A DNA stretch of 64,000 bases from Dictyobacter aurantiacus (GCF_003967515.1 NZ_BIFQ01000001.1:1426001-1490000); one strand, 5' to 3'. Counted from the stretch's first letter, positions 8,370-18,267 are shown. Notes: generated from the letters alone by a model not told the origin. A program made the numbers and translations.

Positions 8370-10343
8370 TCACGAAAGCGGATATACACTTACATTGCTA
8401 TACACCACAGTCGTCTTCTCCCCTTGATCCCAGGCGGCAAGGAAACCGATGTCACCCCCGTTTAAGGTGGCATCCTGAATAGGGGCGGGCTGATACATCC
8501 CATTGATATAGAAGAGCAGCGTACCGTCGCGTGCAATCACCTGCAACCGGTTCTTATTGGTGCCGGTCTTAAGGTCGGGAGAGGCCGTCCAATCGCGCAA
8601 AACGGTCATGGAGCCTAAATCATAGTTCTTTGAAACAGAAATTTTATAATTCCCCTTATCATCGACCTCAAACAGATACCCCTTCAAAGGGCCGACATCC
8701 ATACGAAAGAAGAGTCCGCCAGAATGCCCGCTCTGAATCGACATATCGACCTGGGCGGTAAAGTTCTGGAATTGCTTGCCCGCTTCATGGCATCCGACGA
8801 AAGTATTCAGCTGGTTGGCGGTAACGTGATAGCCATCATCATGAAATGAGCAGGTCGTCAGATTGGTGTCCCACTGCGCCGCCTGGGTGTTGGCATCATT
8901 TGGATTGCTCAGGGCGTCCGAGTAGAGTGGGTTGGCGGCGGTCGCCGTCTGGATGACGCCCGCGGTGGCACTGGCCTTCGCCTGCGCCGTCGCCGTGGCT
9001 TGCTTTTTCGCCGTCGCGGTCGCGGTCGCTTTAGCCTGCACCGTCGCCGTCGATTGGGCGACCGCGGTCGCGCTTCCATTAGCCTGCTGTACCGCCGTGG
9101 CCGTAGCCGCCTGCGCCGTCGATTGCAGGTCTGGAGTAGCCGTAGGTGGAACAGGAGTGGACACAGCCACCGGACGATTGATGGTCTTCATTACCGCGTA
9201 GGAGACCGGGATAGCGATGATCAATAAAATGATAATGGCGATCATGGTCACGATCCAGCCCTGCGTGCGAGCCGGGTGATTTTTCTGCAGGTCCGGTGGT
9301 GGATACAGCGAAGCCTGGGCCGCGTACTGTCCGGGGGACTCTCCATAATATCCATCCGCCGGCACGGCGACCGCTGGCGTTGGGCGCGGCGCAGGTGGAT
9401 AGGAGGTGGGCGGGTAAGAAGCGGGCGGAGGTACAGTCTGCCGACGTGTCGAGGGGGTAAAAGCTCCGCTCGGCTGGCTTTGCACACTGGCGGCCGGTAA
9501 CTTGGCCGTTGGACGAGCAGTGCTGGCACGACAGAAGGCGGTGGCCAGTTCATTGGCGCTCCCATAGCGCGCTTCCGGCTGCTTCTCCAGTGCCCGCAGC
9601 ATCACATTTTCAACCGCGGGCGAAAGATTGGGCACATAAATATGCGGAGGTGGAGGCAGTTTATTGACATGCATAGCCACCACAGCAATCTGATTCTCGG
9701 CTACAAACGGCAGATGCCCGGTAACCATCTCGTAGAGCAACACGCCCAGCGAATAATAATCGCTACGCTCATCGGCCCGATAGTTCGACTCAAATAGCTC
9801 TGGAGCGATATAATCTACCGTTCCCAGCACGTTGCCCGTACTGGTCAGCTGCGTAGAATCGTTCGCGGTACGCGCAATACCAAAGTCGGCCAGGTAACAG
9901 CGCCCATCAGCATCCAGCAGCACATTGGAGGATTTAATATCTCTATGAATGATACCCTGTCCGTGCATATAATCAAGGGCATCGGCGATATCACGCAGAT
10001 AGCGACAGGCCTGCTTCAGCGGAATCGGGGCGCGCCGGATGCGCGCGCGCAGCGTACCTCCATCCATAAAAGGCATGACGATATAATATACATTCATGCC
10101 ATCGAGACGACAGGTTCCTGTATCATAGACCGGCATCAGATGGGGATTGTGAAGGGATGCCATCAACTGGGCTTCACGAATGAAACGTCTCAGGAGATCT
10201 TCATCCTCACGCTTAAACACTTTTACCGCCACTTCGCGCTCAAAGTGGGAATCATAGGCCAGGTAGACATCGGCCATACCGCCACGCCCTCTGAGCTGCC
10301 GTAACTCATACCGATCGAGGTTCTTTCCCTCCAGATCTGCCAT
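8370..10343 (-). CDS. Membrane Ser/Thr protein kinase with exported jelly-roll-like domain
   Basis: A 657-residue PknB-like kinase. The cytoplasmic kinase domain (residues 12-270) is complete: glycine loop LRGRGGMADVY, Lys41, the catalytic loop HRDIKSSN with Asp135, and DFG at 153-155. A Pro/Ser/Tyr-rich linker (about 280-355) precedes one membrane segment (about 362-385) and an Ala/Thr/Gln low-complexity stalk (about 400-465). The outer C-terminal domain (about 470-657) resembles concanavalin-like sugar- or ligand-binding folds (SGGLFFRMD, LLFYINGMYQP). It probably senses a cell-surface ligand. The start ATG at 10343 has a GGAG site 8 nt upstream. No phosphatase or FHA gene is adjacent. Confidence 0.9.
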   Translation of the reverse strand: MADLEGKNLDRYELRQLRGRGGMADVYLAYDSHFEREVAVKVFKREDEDLLRRFIREAQLMASLHNPHLMPVYDTGTCRLDGMNVYYIVMPFMDGGTLRARIRRAPIPLKQACRYLRDIADALDYMHGQGIIHRDIKSSNVLLDADGRCYLADFGIARTANDSTQLTSTGNVLGTVDYIAPELFESNYRADERSDYYSLGVLLYEMVTGHLPFVAENQIAVVAMHVNKLPPPPHIYVPNLSPAVENVMLRALEKQPEARYGSANELATAFCRASTARPTAKLPAASVQSQPSGAFTPSTRRQTVPPPASYPPTSYPPAPRPTPAVAVPADGYYGESPGQYAAQASLYPPPDLQKNHPARTQGWIVTMIAIIILLIIAIPVSYAVMKTINRPVAVSTPVPPTATPDLQSTAQAATATAVQQANGSATAVAQSTATVQAKATATATAKKQATATAQAKASATAGVIQTATAANPLYSDALSNPNDANTQAAQWDTNLTTCSFHDDGYHVTANQLNTFVGCHEAGKQFQNFTAQVDMSIQSGHSGGLFFRMDVGPLKGYLFEVDDKGNYKISVSKNYDLGSMTVLRDWTASPDLKTGTNKNRLQVIARDGTLLFYINGMYQPAPIQDATLNGGDIGFLAAWDQGEKTTVVYSNVSVYPLS

Positions 10344-10740
10344 ACATTATACTCCAATACACCAAAAAGCAAGCAGATAGGAACTGCTACTGTTGTTTGT
10401 TGATAAACATAAGATATAAAACGATCTTAGCAGCATTTCGTTGCTGTCTTTTGCTATGTCTTATAAAAAGATACAACGAAATCCGGACGCAAAAATAAAG
10501 AAGAATCTCAGGCCGGTAATAATACGCAGCATATCCAGGCAGGTAGCACGTCTGTCATTCTGATGCGTTTCTCATGATGGTGGTGGGGAGTGAAAAGAGG
10601 TCGGCCTGCGATGCACATAATATCAAGATACATACACAGGTGAGGCATAACCTGCCTACACAAGTACATGCCTCATTATATCATAAAGCCGCCACATTCA
10701 CAACGGATATGATGGATCTCACGATCCGCCTGCCGCCCGT
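10344..10740. other. 397-nt intergenic region
   Basis: It lies upstream of the Ser/Thr kinase gene and downstream of the LysM-like gene, both on the minus strand. It holds a TGAGGCAT/ATGCCTCA inverted repeat (10641-10648 and 10668-10675, 19-nt spacer) that could end the LysM-like transcript, and AT-rich sequence (10390-10500) suited to the kinase promoter. No supported gene was seen. Confidence 0.45.
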
Positions 10741-11760
10741 CTACAACTTGACATAGAGCTGCGATATGGCATCATAGCGATAGACGGGATCACCGCGATG
10801 GTAGTGTAAGACGCCGTTATCATTCTCCAGCCAGACCATGATCTGTGTGCCAGCGGGAGCATGAATCGGGTAGCGCCAGTGATCCAGGGAATTGGAGCCG
10901 GTGACACCAAGCAGCCAGGCGCCGCCATCGACATTAATGGTATTGGGATTAAGGTCACTGCAGGGGACCGAGTTATCGTCGTGCGTATCGTTCACCTGAA
11001 AATCACAGGCCTGCAAGGTCTTGCCGTTCAAACTGGCTGTGGGATCGGCATAGGGATAGTTGCTAAAACCCGGGATGGATTTACGCGGCAGCATAGCCTG
11101 CGTCCAGATCCAGGCACCTGGATGCAGTGCCAGCGAGGTCTGTACATTCAGGCGTACGCTGACGTTGGAATTGATGTGCACCGTCAACAGGCAGCCATTG
11201 GAGCAGTCGGGCGTGTAGTCTTCCTTCGAGGGCACCTTGATGAGGGGCGTCGGTAGTACCTGGCGCGTGGTGGAGCCCTCGATTTTTGTCAGTACACCGC
11301 CCAGGGCCGCCAGTGGATACTGGGGAGAAAGGGTCAGAACCATCCCAGGCTGCAGGCGATGGCAGTCCTGCCCCACATCGTGGCTCAGTTGCTTCACGGT
11401 AACGGCATTGGCATCGCTAAATACTTCGCTGGCACTGTACATGTGCATGCGATACGCCAGCACCGCGTCACAGTTATCTCCCTCGCCCACCGTATATTGA
11501 ACCGAGCCGACCTGGGGTAGCGTCGTCAGAAAGGCTGGCATAGGCGTGGGGGTCGGCAAGTTAGAGACATTGGACAACGTATAAAACATATTGGTGACAG
11601 AGGGAATAATACCGCTTCCGGCATGAGCCCCGTAAATAAATGTAGGGACCGCCAACAATACCATGATAGGTACTACTATTATGAATTTCCATGGTATGGA
11701 ACGAAAAAAGATATGCAAGTTTTCTCTGGGCGTGCTTTTCGGGTGAAAACGACGAGCCAT
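10741..11760 (-). CDS. Membrane-anchored protein with LysM-like domain
   Basis: A 339-residue protein with a basic N-terminus, one membrane segment (about residues 25-45) and the rest outside the cell. After a TPTPMP linker comes a LysM-like stretch (about 88-150: YTVGEGDNC, then a LQPGMVLTL end), which suggests cell-wall glycan binding. The remaining 190 residues, rich in Asp, Asn and several Cys pairs, are not recognised and might be a beta-sandwich. The ATG at 11760 is preferred over the TTG at 11772 because the GGAG inside the longer frame then serves as its ribosome site. The wall-binding role is an inference. Confidence 0.62.
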   Translation of the reverse strand: MARRFHPKSTPRENLHIFFRSIPWKFIIVVPIMVLLAVPTFIYGAHAGSGIIPSVTNMFYTLSNVSNLPTPTPMPAFLTTLPQVGSVQYTVGEGDNCDAVLAYRMHMYSASEVFSDANAVTVKQLSHDVGQDCHRLQPGMVLTLSPQYPLAALGGVLTKIEGSTTRQVLPTPLIKVPSKEDYTPDCSNGCLLTVHINSNVSVRLNVQTSLALHPGAWIWTQAMLPRKSIPGFSNYPYADPTASLNGKTLQACDFQVNDTHDDNSVPCSDLNPNTINVDGGAWLLGVTGSNSLDHWRYPIHAPAGTQIMVWLENDNGVLHYHRGDPVYRYDAISQLYVKL

Positions 11761-12157
11761 GGGCGACTCCAATCTAAACTAGTCTTTTCCACACGCATTA
11801 TAGCAGGGAATGACCGTCAGCACTATCAATAAAAATAAGAGGACAACGCCAACGGCAAAGCAATGCCGGTCGTACTTTTCCACGTGAAAACAATGTCCGC
11901 GTTACACCTCTCATGTATCAGCATGTTCCAATGCGCACAAAATCATTCCACTCCTATCGTACTACTATCTTTTTTATATACACCATATCCACCCCTTTTA
12001 TAGCCTGTAGACAGAAAAATAAGATAGCCCCTATTTGCTATATTCATGATGACATGGTGCCTTACATAGAAATATATCGACCAAAAAGAGCATTCCTTTA
12101 GTCTCCCTATTTTTGCAATTTATCGCCACTAGCTCATCCTCGGTTGAGGCAGAAGTA
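11761..12157. other. 397-nt intergenic region, mostly AT-rich
   Basis: It contains the upstream region of the LysM-like gene (minus) and then the 3' side of the purine operon. Apart from the palindrome at its right edge, nothing with coding or structural support was seen. Confidence 0.4.
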
Positions 12158-12229
12158 CTGGCTCGCGCAAAGAGGAACGCTCAGCCTCTCCCCGGGGAGA
12201 GGCTGAGCGTTCCTCTTTGCGCGAGCCAG
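12158..12229. terminator. 72-nt perfect palindrome with no loop, 3' of the dehydrogenase operon
   Basis: Positions 12158-12193 and 12194-12229 are exact reverse complements (36-bp arms meeting at CCCCGGGG), nine nt past the stop codon of the minus-strand dehydrogenase gene. No U-run follows. It is probably the transcript end or a 3' stability element. A loop-free perfect palindrome of this size is uncommon because it is prone to deletion. Confidence 0.7.
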
Positions 12230-12238
12230 CATTTACTC

Positions 12239-15202
12239 TTAGCTACTCTGGCGAGCCATATAGGCGTGGATGGCGCGCAGGATGCGCTCAGGGGTGAAGG
12301 GCAATTGCCGGATGTGGATGTCGGCGGCATCCAGAATGGCGTTGGCAATCGCCGGCGCGACCCCGTAGAGAGGGATACCTGCGACCGCTTTGGCCCCGAA
12401 GAGCTCGGTGTTATCCTCCGATTCGACCAGGTAGCTCTGCAGTTCGGGCATCTCGACCGCGCTGAAGGGATGGGACTCCGACCAGCCGCCATTGAGGGGC
12501 GACCCATTCTGATCGTAGAACGTCTCTTCGCTGATGCTACGCCCCAGGGCCAGCGTGACGTCACCGGCGATCTGTGTCTCCAGCAAAGCGGGATTGATGG
12601 GGTGGCCGGCGTCAACGGCGGTAATGATCTTGACGATACGGATACCACCGGTCTCAACATCTACCTCGACCTCGACGCCCTGGGCGGCAAAGGTCATGGG
12701 GATAACCTGAGACTTCCAGGAAGAGTTGGTCATCAGCTGGCGACCCTCTTCGTACATAGCATGCGTCGCCACCTCAGCCAGGGTCAGCTGGGTACCAGAC
12801 GCCCCTTTGATGATCCTATCGCTGATCTTAAGGGTCTCGGGGAGCACGTTCAGCATGCGACCCGCCACCATCAGGATCTGACGGCGGATCTGTTCGGCGG
12901 CCCGCTTCACCACGTTACCACTCATGTAAAAGGCCGTCACGTCGTTGATGTCTCGCTCAAAGGGCGCCACGCTGGTGTCAGACGCGTGTAAGAGAATGTC
13001 AGACATAGAGACACCCAGCACCTCGGCCGCGATCTGCGTCAGGAAGGTTTGCAGCTGCGTACCGTTCTCGCTGCGTCCGGCGAAAAGATCAAATGAGCCA
13101 TCCTCATTGAGCTTGATCATCGCCCCGCTGGTGCCTCCCACCAGGCCGGGATCACCATAGAATGCGAGGGCCAGGCCAACACCATGGCGATAGCGGTCAT
13201 GGCCGCGCCTACCACGCCGTTTCTTCCATTCCAGCTTCTCTTCCACCACACGCATACAGGCGGCCAAGCCACAGCTTTCAATGACAACACTGATGTCACG
13301 GGCACCGCTGATGGCTGAGCGTAACGGATAACGATCCCCGCTCTTGAGCCAGTTCTGTCGCCGCAAGGCCGATGCATCCATCTTGAGCTGACGCGCGACC
13401 TCATCCATGTGGCTTTCGAGCGCGAAAAATTCATGCTGCAGATCATAGGCCTGCGTCGTGCTGGCGGGCGAGTGATTAGTATACAACACCTCAGCCAGGA
13501 AGCGCATGTTAGGACAGGGATAGAGGGCCAGGGCATTCACGGTATGCGCCTGGGACGTCAAAGGATGGGTGGCATAGGCGCCAGTATCGGCCAGCACCAC
13601 CATCTGGCTGGCCAGCAGAGTCCCATCCCGCTTCACACCGGTCTTCATGCGCAGAATATACTGCTGGCGAGTATGGTTACTGCGGAACTCTTCGGCGCGT
13701 GAATATTCCAGCAGGACGGGGCGCTTTGTGACCATGGTCAGAAGCGCGCACAGGTCCTCACCCTCCATATGCTGGCGCTGACCCAGGTTGCCGCCAATCT
13801 CTGGCTGCTCAACGCGAATGCGGCGCAGTGGCAGGTCTAGCAGCCGCGCCAGCGTATGGCGGATATAGTGTGGCAGTTGGGTATTGGTGCGTACAACCAG
13901 ATCGTCTTCCGCATCGAAATAGGTGAGAACACTATATCGCTCCAGGGGAGCCTGCTGTACCGGTGGCACGATGTATTCGGTCTCAATCACATGGTCCGCC
14001 GAAGCAAAGCCCTGCTCAACATCGCCCACCTCATTGCGAACGCGAGCGGCAATGTTGCGCACGGCATCCGCGATCCCCTGCGACTCCCGCTCACTATGGA
14101 CGCGGGGCGCACCCGCAGCCAGGGCCTGGCGCTGATCCAGTATCACCGGCTGCACCTCGTATTCAACCGAGATCAACCCCAGCGCCTGGTCCGCAACCTC
14201 CTGCGTCTCGGCCACCACGGCCGCGACACGATCACCGACGTACCGCACGACATAATCCAGGCAGTATTGATCCAGCAGCGAGCCTTCACCACTGGCGCGC
14301 TCAATACTGGAATAGGGGATGCGCGGCACATCTTTATAGGTCAATACAGCCAGCACACCGGGCAGCGCGCGGGCAGCGGAGGCGTCGATAGAGCGGATGA
14401 CGGCGTGGGCATGGGGACTGGTTAAAATACGGGCATAGGCCATTCGGCGCGGCTGCACGTCGCTGGCGAACGCCGTCTTGCCGGTAATAGCTTTGACGGC
14501 ATTATGGGCCGAGGCGGCTGTTCCAATGACCTGTAAGTGTGGCCGGGGGGCTGGCACGGTCGGGGCTGCCGACTGGGCCATCATCTGCGGCGTAATCACC
14601 GGAATTCTGGTCGTAACGGCGCCGCTGCTTGAGGCCACACCGCTGGTCTGCTGTGAGCCTGACCGCCTGACTATCTCCTCGGCCTGCTCCGTCGCGGGCA
14701 GATCAGCGGCAATCGTGGTCTGATTCAATGGCTCAACCTGCTCGCCACGTAAGATGGCGGCCGCGCGCAGGACGGCCTGTACAGGTTTGACATAACCGGT
14801 ACAACGGCAGATATTGCCGGAGAGCGCGTCGCGCACCTCAGCTTCTGAAGGGGAGGCGTTGCGCTGCAAAAGAGCGTGGGCGGAGAGCAGCATACCAGAG
14901 GTGCAGAAGCCACAGCCAGCGGCCCCCACTTCCACAAAGGCCGATTGCAAAGGATGCAGTTTGTCGGCACTGCCCAGACTTTCTACCGTTGAGAGGGTGC
15001 AGCCACCCACCTGAGCCGCCAGCATGACGCAGCTCGCGCGTGGTACGCCATCGACCAGCACGGTACAGGCGCCACACTCACCCGTCTCGCATCCCTGCCT
15101 GACGCTGCTATATCCCTGGCGGCGCAGTAGCGAGATCAGCGGCTCGTTCGGCGCGACCTCCAAACCCTCAACGACCCCATTAATACGTAATTCGAGTTCC
15201 AT
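12239..15202 (-). CDS. Fused Fe-S and molybdopterin subunits of a xanthine-dehydrogenase-family enzyme
   Basis: A 987-residue fusion of a CoxS-like and a CoxL-like subunit, proposed to oxidise a purine (hypoxanthine/xanthine) with the FAD subunit encoded upstream. The N-terminal 150 residues carry two [2Fe-2S] clusters (C38, C43, C46, C58 and C97, C100, C132, C134). After a linker the molybdopterin domain begins at about residue 230. Near the C-terminus, family members have KGVGE followed by the PLxGVAPAIANA-like segment; here the matching text is KAVAG, so the catalytic Glu position is Gly942. The molybdopterin loop GGNLGQR also departs from the usual GGGFGGK. The substrate may therefore differ, or activity may be lost. 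It starts directly after the FAD gene's TAG, whose last codons supply GGAGGA. Confidence 0.88.
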   Translation of the reverse strand: MELELRINGVVEGLEVAPNEPLISLLRRQGYSSVRQGCETGECGACTVLVDGVPRASCVMLAAQVGGCTLSTVESLGSADKLHPLQSAFVEVGAAGCGFCTSGMLLSAHALLQRNASPSEAEVRDALSGNICRCTGYVKPVQAVLRAAAILRGEQVEPLNQTTIAADLPATEQAEEIVRRSGSQQTSGVASSSGAVTTRIPVITPQMMAQSAAPTVPAPRPHLQVIGTAASAHNAVKAITGKTAFASDVQPRRMAYARILTSPHAHAVIRSIDASAARALPGVLAVLTYKDVPRIPYSSIERASGEGSLLDQYCLDYVVRYVGDRVAAVVAETQEVADQALGLISVEYEVQPVILDQRQALAAGAPRVHSERESQGIADAVRNIAARVRNEVGDVEQGFASADHVIETEYIVPPVQQAPLERYSVLTYFDAEDDLVVRTNTQLPHYIRHTLARLLDLPLRRIRVEQPEIGGNLGQRQHMEGEDLCALLTMVTKRPVLLEYSRAEEFRSNHTRQQYILRMKTGVKRDGTLLASQMVVLADTGAYATHPLTSQAHTVNALALYPCPNMRFLAEVLYTNHSPASTTQAYDLQHEFFALESHMDEVARQLKMDASALRRQNWLKSGDRYPLRSAISGARDISVVIESCGLAACMRVVEEKLEWKKRRGRRGHDRYRHGVGLALAFYGDPGLVGGTSGAMIKLNEDGSFDLFAGRSENGTQLQTFLTQIAAEVLGVSMSDILLHASDTSVAPFERDINDVTAFYMSGNVVKRAAEQIRRQILMVAGRMLNVLPETLKISDRIIKGASGTQLTLAEVATHAMYEEGRQLMTNSSWKSQVIPMTFAAQGVEVEVDVETGGIRIVKIITAVDAGHPINPALLETQIAGDVTLALGRSISEETFYDQNGSPLNGGWSESHPFSAVEMPELQSYLVESEDNTELFGAKAVAGIPLYGVAPAIANAILDAADIHIRQLPFTPERILRAIHAYMARQSS

Positions 15203-16177
15203 CTATCCTCCTCTTTCAGATGACACCATGCCGCGCCAGCTGGCCACGTTCATTGCTTCTTCAAGCGCGCGATAGGCTAACCCCATGCCACTCACGCGTC
15301 GATAACTACTGCTGGCACGCACATCTGCAGGAGGGCGAAACATGGTCATACCTTCTTGCAACGTGGTAAGAAGCCTCTGACTGTTAAGTGGATTCATGAT
15401 CGGCTGACCCTCAAGCAATTGCTCAACCCCATACAGCCGAACCGGCTCCATTGAAGCACCTCCCAGCGCCAGGCGTACCTTGCGATAAACCTTATCCTCA
15501 ATTTCAACCAGGGCCGCCGCGTTAAGCAGCGCGACATCAGCCGCCGTGCGACTAACACGCATCAATGAGGTGCCACTACTCAAAGCCGGGCGAGGCACGA
15601 TAACCTCAACGATCAGTTCGGCTGGGCGGCGCTCGATGGCAACTTCCTGGCACGGAATACGGCGCTCCTGCTTTCCTTTATAAACAACGCCAGACAACGC
15701 CAATCCGGGGCGATCATACGTGCCACCGCTCAGATCTATCTGAGATTTTGAGCCTGAGCGCACAACAACTTCCGCCTCCAGGGCGACCAGGGCCGTCAAC
15801 AGATCAGCCTGCGAGGCTCCACCGGTCGCGATGGTCCCCCCAATGGTTGCGCTATTGCGTATCAAGCGCGAAGAGGAAGAGGCGTAGGCGGAACGAGCCA
15901 GCAGGCCGGTGGCGAAATCCCTCAACAGGGGCTCATCCACCATCTGCTGCAGCGTCGTCATGGCACCGATATGGATTCCACGGGCATCTTCAGAAATAGA
16001 GGCAAGCTCCAGGTCCCGCAGATCTACTACAGCCTCGATACTATCATCCTGTAGACCCAGCAGATAGGTTCCACCAGCCAGGGGTACCGTCTTGACATCA
16101 AGACGACCCAGTAACAGAAGAACATCGTCGATGTTCTCCGCCCAATGATATTCAATCAGCTCGGATAGCATAGGCAT
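15203..16177 (-). CDS. FAD-binding subunit of the xanthine-dehydrogenase-family enzyme (CoxM/XdhB type)
   Basis: A 324-residue flavoprotein that passes electrons from the iron-sulfur clusters to the final acceptor. The FAD-binding motifs AGGTYLL (about residue 34) and RNSATIGGTIATGGASQADL (about 107-126) are intact, and the C-terminal CO_deh_flav_C region follows. Its ATG shares one base with the adenine deaminase stop (TAATG), and its own TAG abuts the start of the fused Fe-S/Mo gene, so the three genes are translationally coupled in the order deaminase, FAD subunit, Fe-S/Mo subunit. This supports a single purine-oxidising pathway. Confidence 0.9.
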   Translation of the reverse strand: MPMLSELIEYHWAENIDDVLLLLGRLDVKTVPLAGGTYLLGLQDDSIEAVVDLRDLELASISEDARGIHIGAMTTLQQMVDEPLLRDFATGLLARSAYASSSSRLIRNSATIGGTIATGGASQADLLTALVALEAEVVVRSGSKSQIDLSGGTYDRPGLALSGVVYKGKQERRIPCQEVAIERRPAELIVEVIVPRPALSSGTSLMRVSRTAADVALLNAAALVEIEDKVYRKVRLALGGASMEPVRLYGVEQLLEGQPIMNPLNSQRLLTTLQEGMTMFRPPADVRASSSYRRVSGMGLAYRALEEAMNVASWRGMVSSERGG

Positions 16178-17922
16178 TACCTTTGTAGGGGGATACGAGT
16201 GAATGTTTCAACGTCAATTAACCCTTGATCTGTCAGCTTGAGCGATGGGATCACCGAAAGAGAGAGAAAGCTCAGGGTCATGCAGGGATGCTCCAATGAG
16301 CAACCGAGCTCGGCGGCCACAGCGTCCAGTGCGCGTAGTTGCTGGACCACTTCGGCGGCGGGTAGCGGCGAGACCAGGCCAGCGATCGGTAGCGGCACGC
16401 GTGCGCGCACCTGGCCATCGACGACGCATACGAAGCCTCCACCCATCTCTTCTAATGCGTACGCCGCCTGCACAATATCGTCATCGCTCGCGCCCGCAAT
16501 TACAATGTTGTGAGCATCGTGCGCCACACTGGAAGCGATGGCGCCCTTGCGCAAGCCAAAGCCCTTGACGAGTCCCAGTCCAATCCTTCCACTGGCATGA
16601 TGGCGCTCGATGACCGCCAGCTTCAACAGATCGCGCGCGGGATCGGCCACGATTTCACCGGCGCGCAGAGGCGCCTCCTCCCGCAGATGCGTGGTGGTGA
16701 TCTGTCCCGGCTCAATGCCGATCACCTCTACCAGTCCAGGCCTGCCCGCGATGCGCAGGTCGGCCTCGCTGATGGTACCGATATGAATTGTTCCAGTGAC
16801 GCCAGCAATAGCCGCGCCATCCTGAACGATCTCAGTGGCTAGTTGACCATGCTGAGCCACCAGCACGCCGCCTTTATAGACCTCAGCCACCTTGAAGGTC
16901 CGCAGGTCATCCAGCACCAGCAGGTCCGCTACGAAGCCAGGGGCGATGGCGCCCCGGTTCTGTAAACCAAAATATTGGGCCGTATTATAGGAGGCAAGGC
17001 GAATCGCTTCTACCGGCTCCAGGCCCAGTTCGATGGCACGTCGCACCATCGAATCGATGTGCCCTCGCGTCATGATATCTAAAGGATCGCGATCATCGGT
17101 AACGAAAAATACGCGCGGCGGATGCAACTCTTGCACCAGGGGCAGCAGGGCATCCAGGTTCTGGGCGGCCGAACCCTCGCGAATCATCAGCCAGAATCCC
17201 AATCGGATGCGTTGACGCGCCTCCTCGGCCGTCGTACATTCGTGATCCGATTGGATGCCGGCGGCCGCGTAGGCGTTCAGGTCGTGACCAGCGACGCCGG
17301 GGGCGTGTCCATCAACGACCAGGCGCCGCTGACGCGTAGCCTGGATCTTCGCCAGCACCTGGGGATCAGCCGCCAGCACGCCCGGGACATTCATCATCTC
17401 AGCCAGTCCCAGAACCTGCTCCTCTTCTAGCAACTGTAAGAGATCCTCGGCTAGCAACGTTCGATAGGGGCTCTCAAAGCTTGATGCGGGCACGCAGGAT
17501 GAGAGCATTACATAGGAATTGAGCGGCAAGCCCCGACCCGACTCCAGCACGTAGCGAATGCCATCCAGACCCAGCACGTTTGCGAACTCATGGGGGTCCA
17601 GCATCACCGACGTTACGCCGCGTGGCACCACCTGGCGCGCGAACTCAGCCAGGGTCAACATCGTGCTCTCAATATGCATATGGCCATCGATCAAAGCGGG
17701 GGCCAGCCAGCGCCCCCCAAGATCACGCACCTCGCGCGCGGTCAGGGTTGGGAACGATCCATTCTGATGGGGCATAACACTGATAACAATATCATCCATA
17801 ATCGCCACATCGGCCCGATAATATTCCCCACTACAAACATTCACCAGTTGAGCATTGCGTAGCAATAGATCCGCCGGTTCCGCGCCACGTGCCACCTGAA
17901 TACGCCTTCGCAATTCATCCAT
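16177..17922 (-). CDS. ade: Adenine deaminase
   Basis: A 581-residue amidohydrolase that converts adenine to hypoxanthine and ammonia in the cytoplasm. Typical Ade length and motifs are present: the metal site DGHMHIES, GHAPG, the SDHE segment and TDDRDPLD, and the C-terminal adenine-deaminase domain with SVAHDAHNIVIAGAS. It is the first gene of the minus-strand operon, and its product hypoxanthine is a natural substrate for the downstream oxidoreductase, so the cluster reads as adenine salvage or degradation. No purine regulator is next to it; the promoter must lie in the 345-nt gap upstream. Confidence 0.95.
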   Translation of the reverse strand: MDELRRRIQVARGAEPADLLLRNAQLVNVCSGEYYRADVAIMDDIVISVMPHQNGSFPTLTAREVRDLGGRWLAPALIDGHMHIESTMLTLAEFARQVVPRGVTSVMLDPHEFANVLGLDGIRYVLESGRGLPLNSYVMLSSCVPASSFESPYRTLLAEDLLQLLEEEQVLGLAEMMNVPGVLAADPQVLAKIQATRQRRLVVDGHAPGVAGHDLNAYAAAGIQSDHECTTAEEARQRIRLGFWLMIREGSAAQNLDALLPLVQELHPPRVFFVTDDRDPLDIMTRGHIDSMVRRAIELGLEPVEAIRLASYNTAQYFGLQNRGAIAPGFVADLLVLDDLRTFKVAEVYKGGVLVAQHGQLATEIVQDGAAIAGVTGTIHIGTISEADLRIAGRPGLVEVIGIEPGQITTTHLREEAPLRAGEIVADPARDLLKLAVIERHHASGRIGLGLVKGFGLRKGAIASSVAHDAHNIVIAGASDDDIVQAAYALEEMGGGFVCVVDGQVRARVPLPIAGLVSPLPAAEVVQQLRALDAVAAELGCSLEHPCMTLSFLSLSVIPSLKLTDQGLIDVETFTRIPLQR

Positions 17923-18267
17923 TCATGTCCTCACTTTTGACTCGAAAAAAAGAGCAGCTTCAGAAATCCCAATCCTGATTATGGCATCCATTCTACGTCC
18001 CCCACACAAACGCTACAATATATTCTAACGATTGGTATGCTATCGAACTCAGTAGCAGATTTTAACACATAGATGTACTTTTCCTATAATTTCTATAGAT
18101 CTGGTAACCATTATGGGTCTCTTCGGGTACTAGATCGTGTAACAGAGACATCACAAAATGCCTGTGCGCAACCCCCGCTTTCATCCTTCATACCCTCTCT
18201 AACGTATACTTGTATAGCAAATGATTGAGAGCATCGCTGTGCATGCACATGATGAAAGGAAACCTGG
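17923..18267. other. 345-nt divergent promoter region
   Basis: It separates the adenine deaminase operon (minus) from the small-protein/URO-D pair (plus). The sequence is AT-rich between about 18000 and 18110, as expected for promoters, but no well-matched -35/-10 pair or operator repeat stood out. Confidence 0.45.

Noticed and set aside
8930..9200. Short-period DNA repeat (GCCGTCGCCGTGGC-like)
   Set aside because: It encodes the Ala/Thr/Gln stalk of the Ser/Thr kinase and follows from its low-complexity protein sequence.
12113..12991. Plus-strand open frame of 292 codons over the dehydrogenase 3' end
   Set aside because: Overlaps the fused dehydrogenase gene and the palindrome; no family resemblance.
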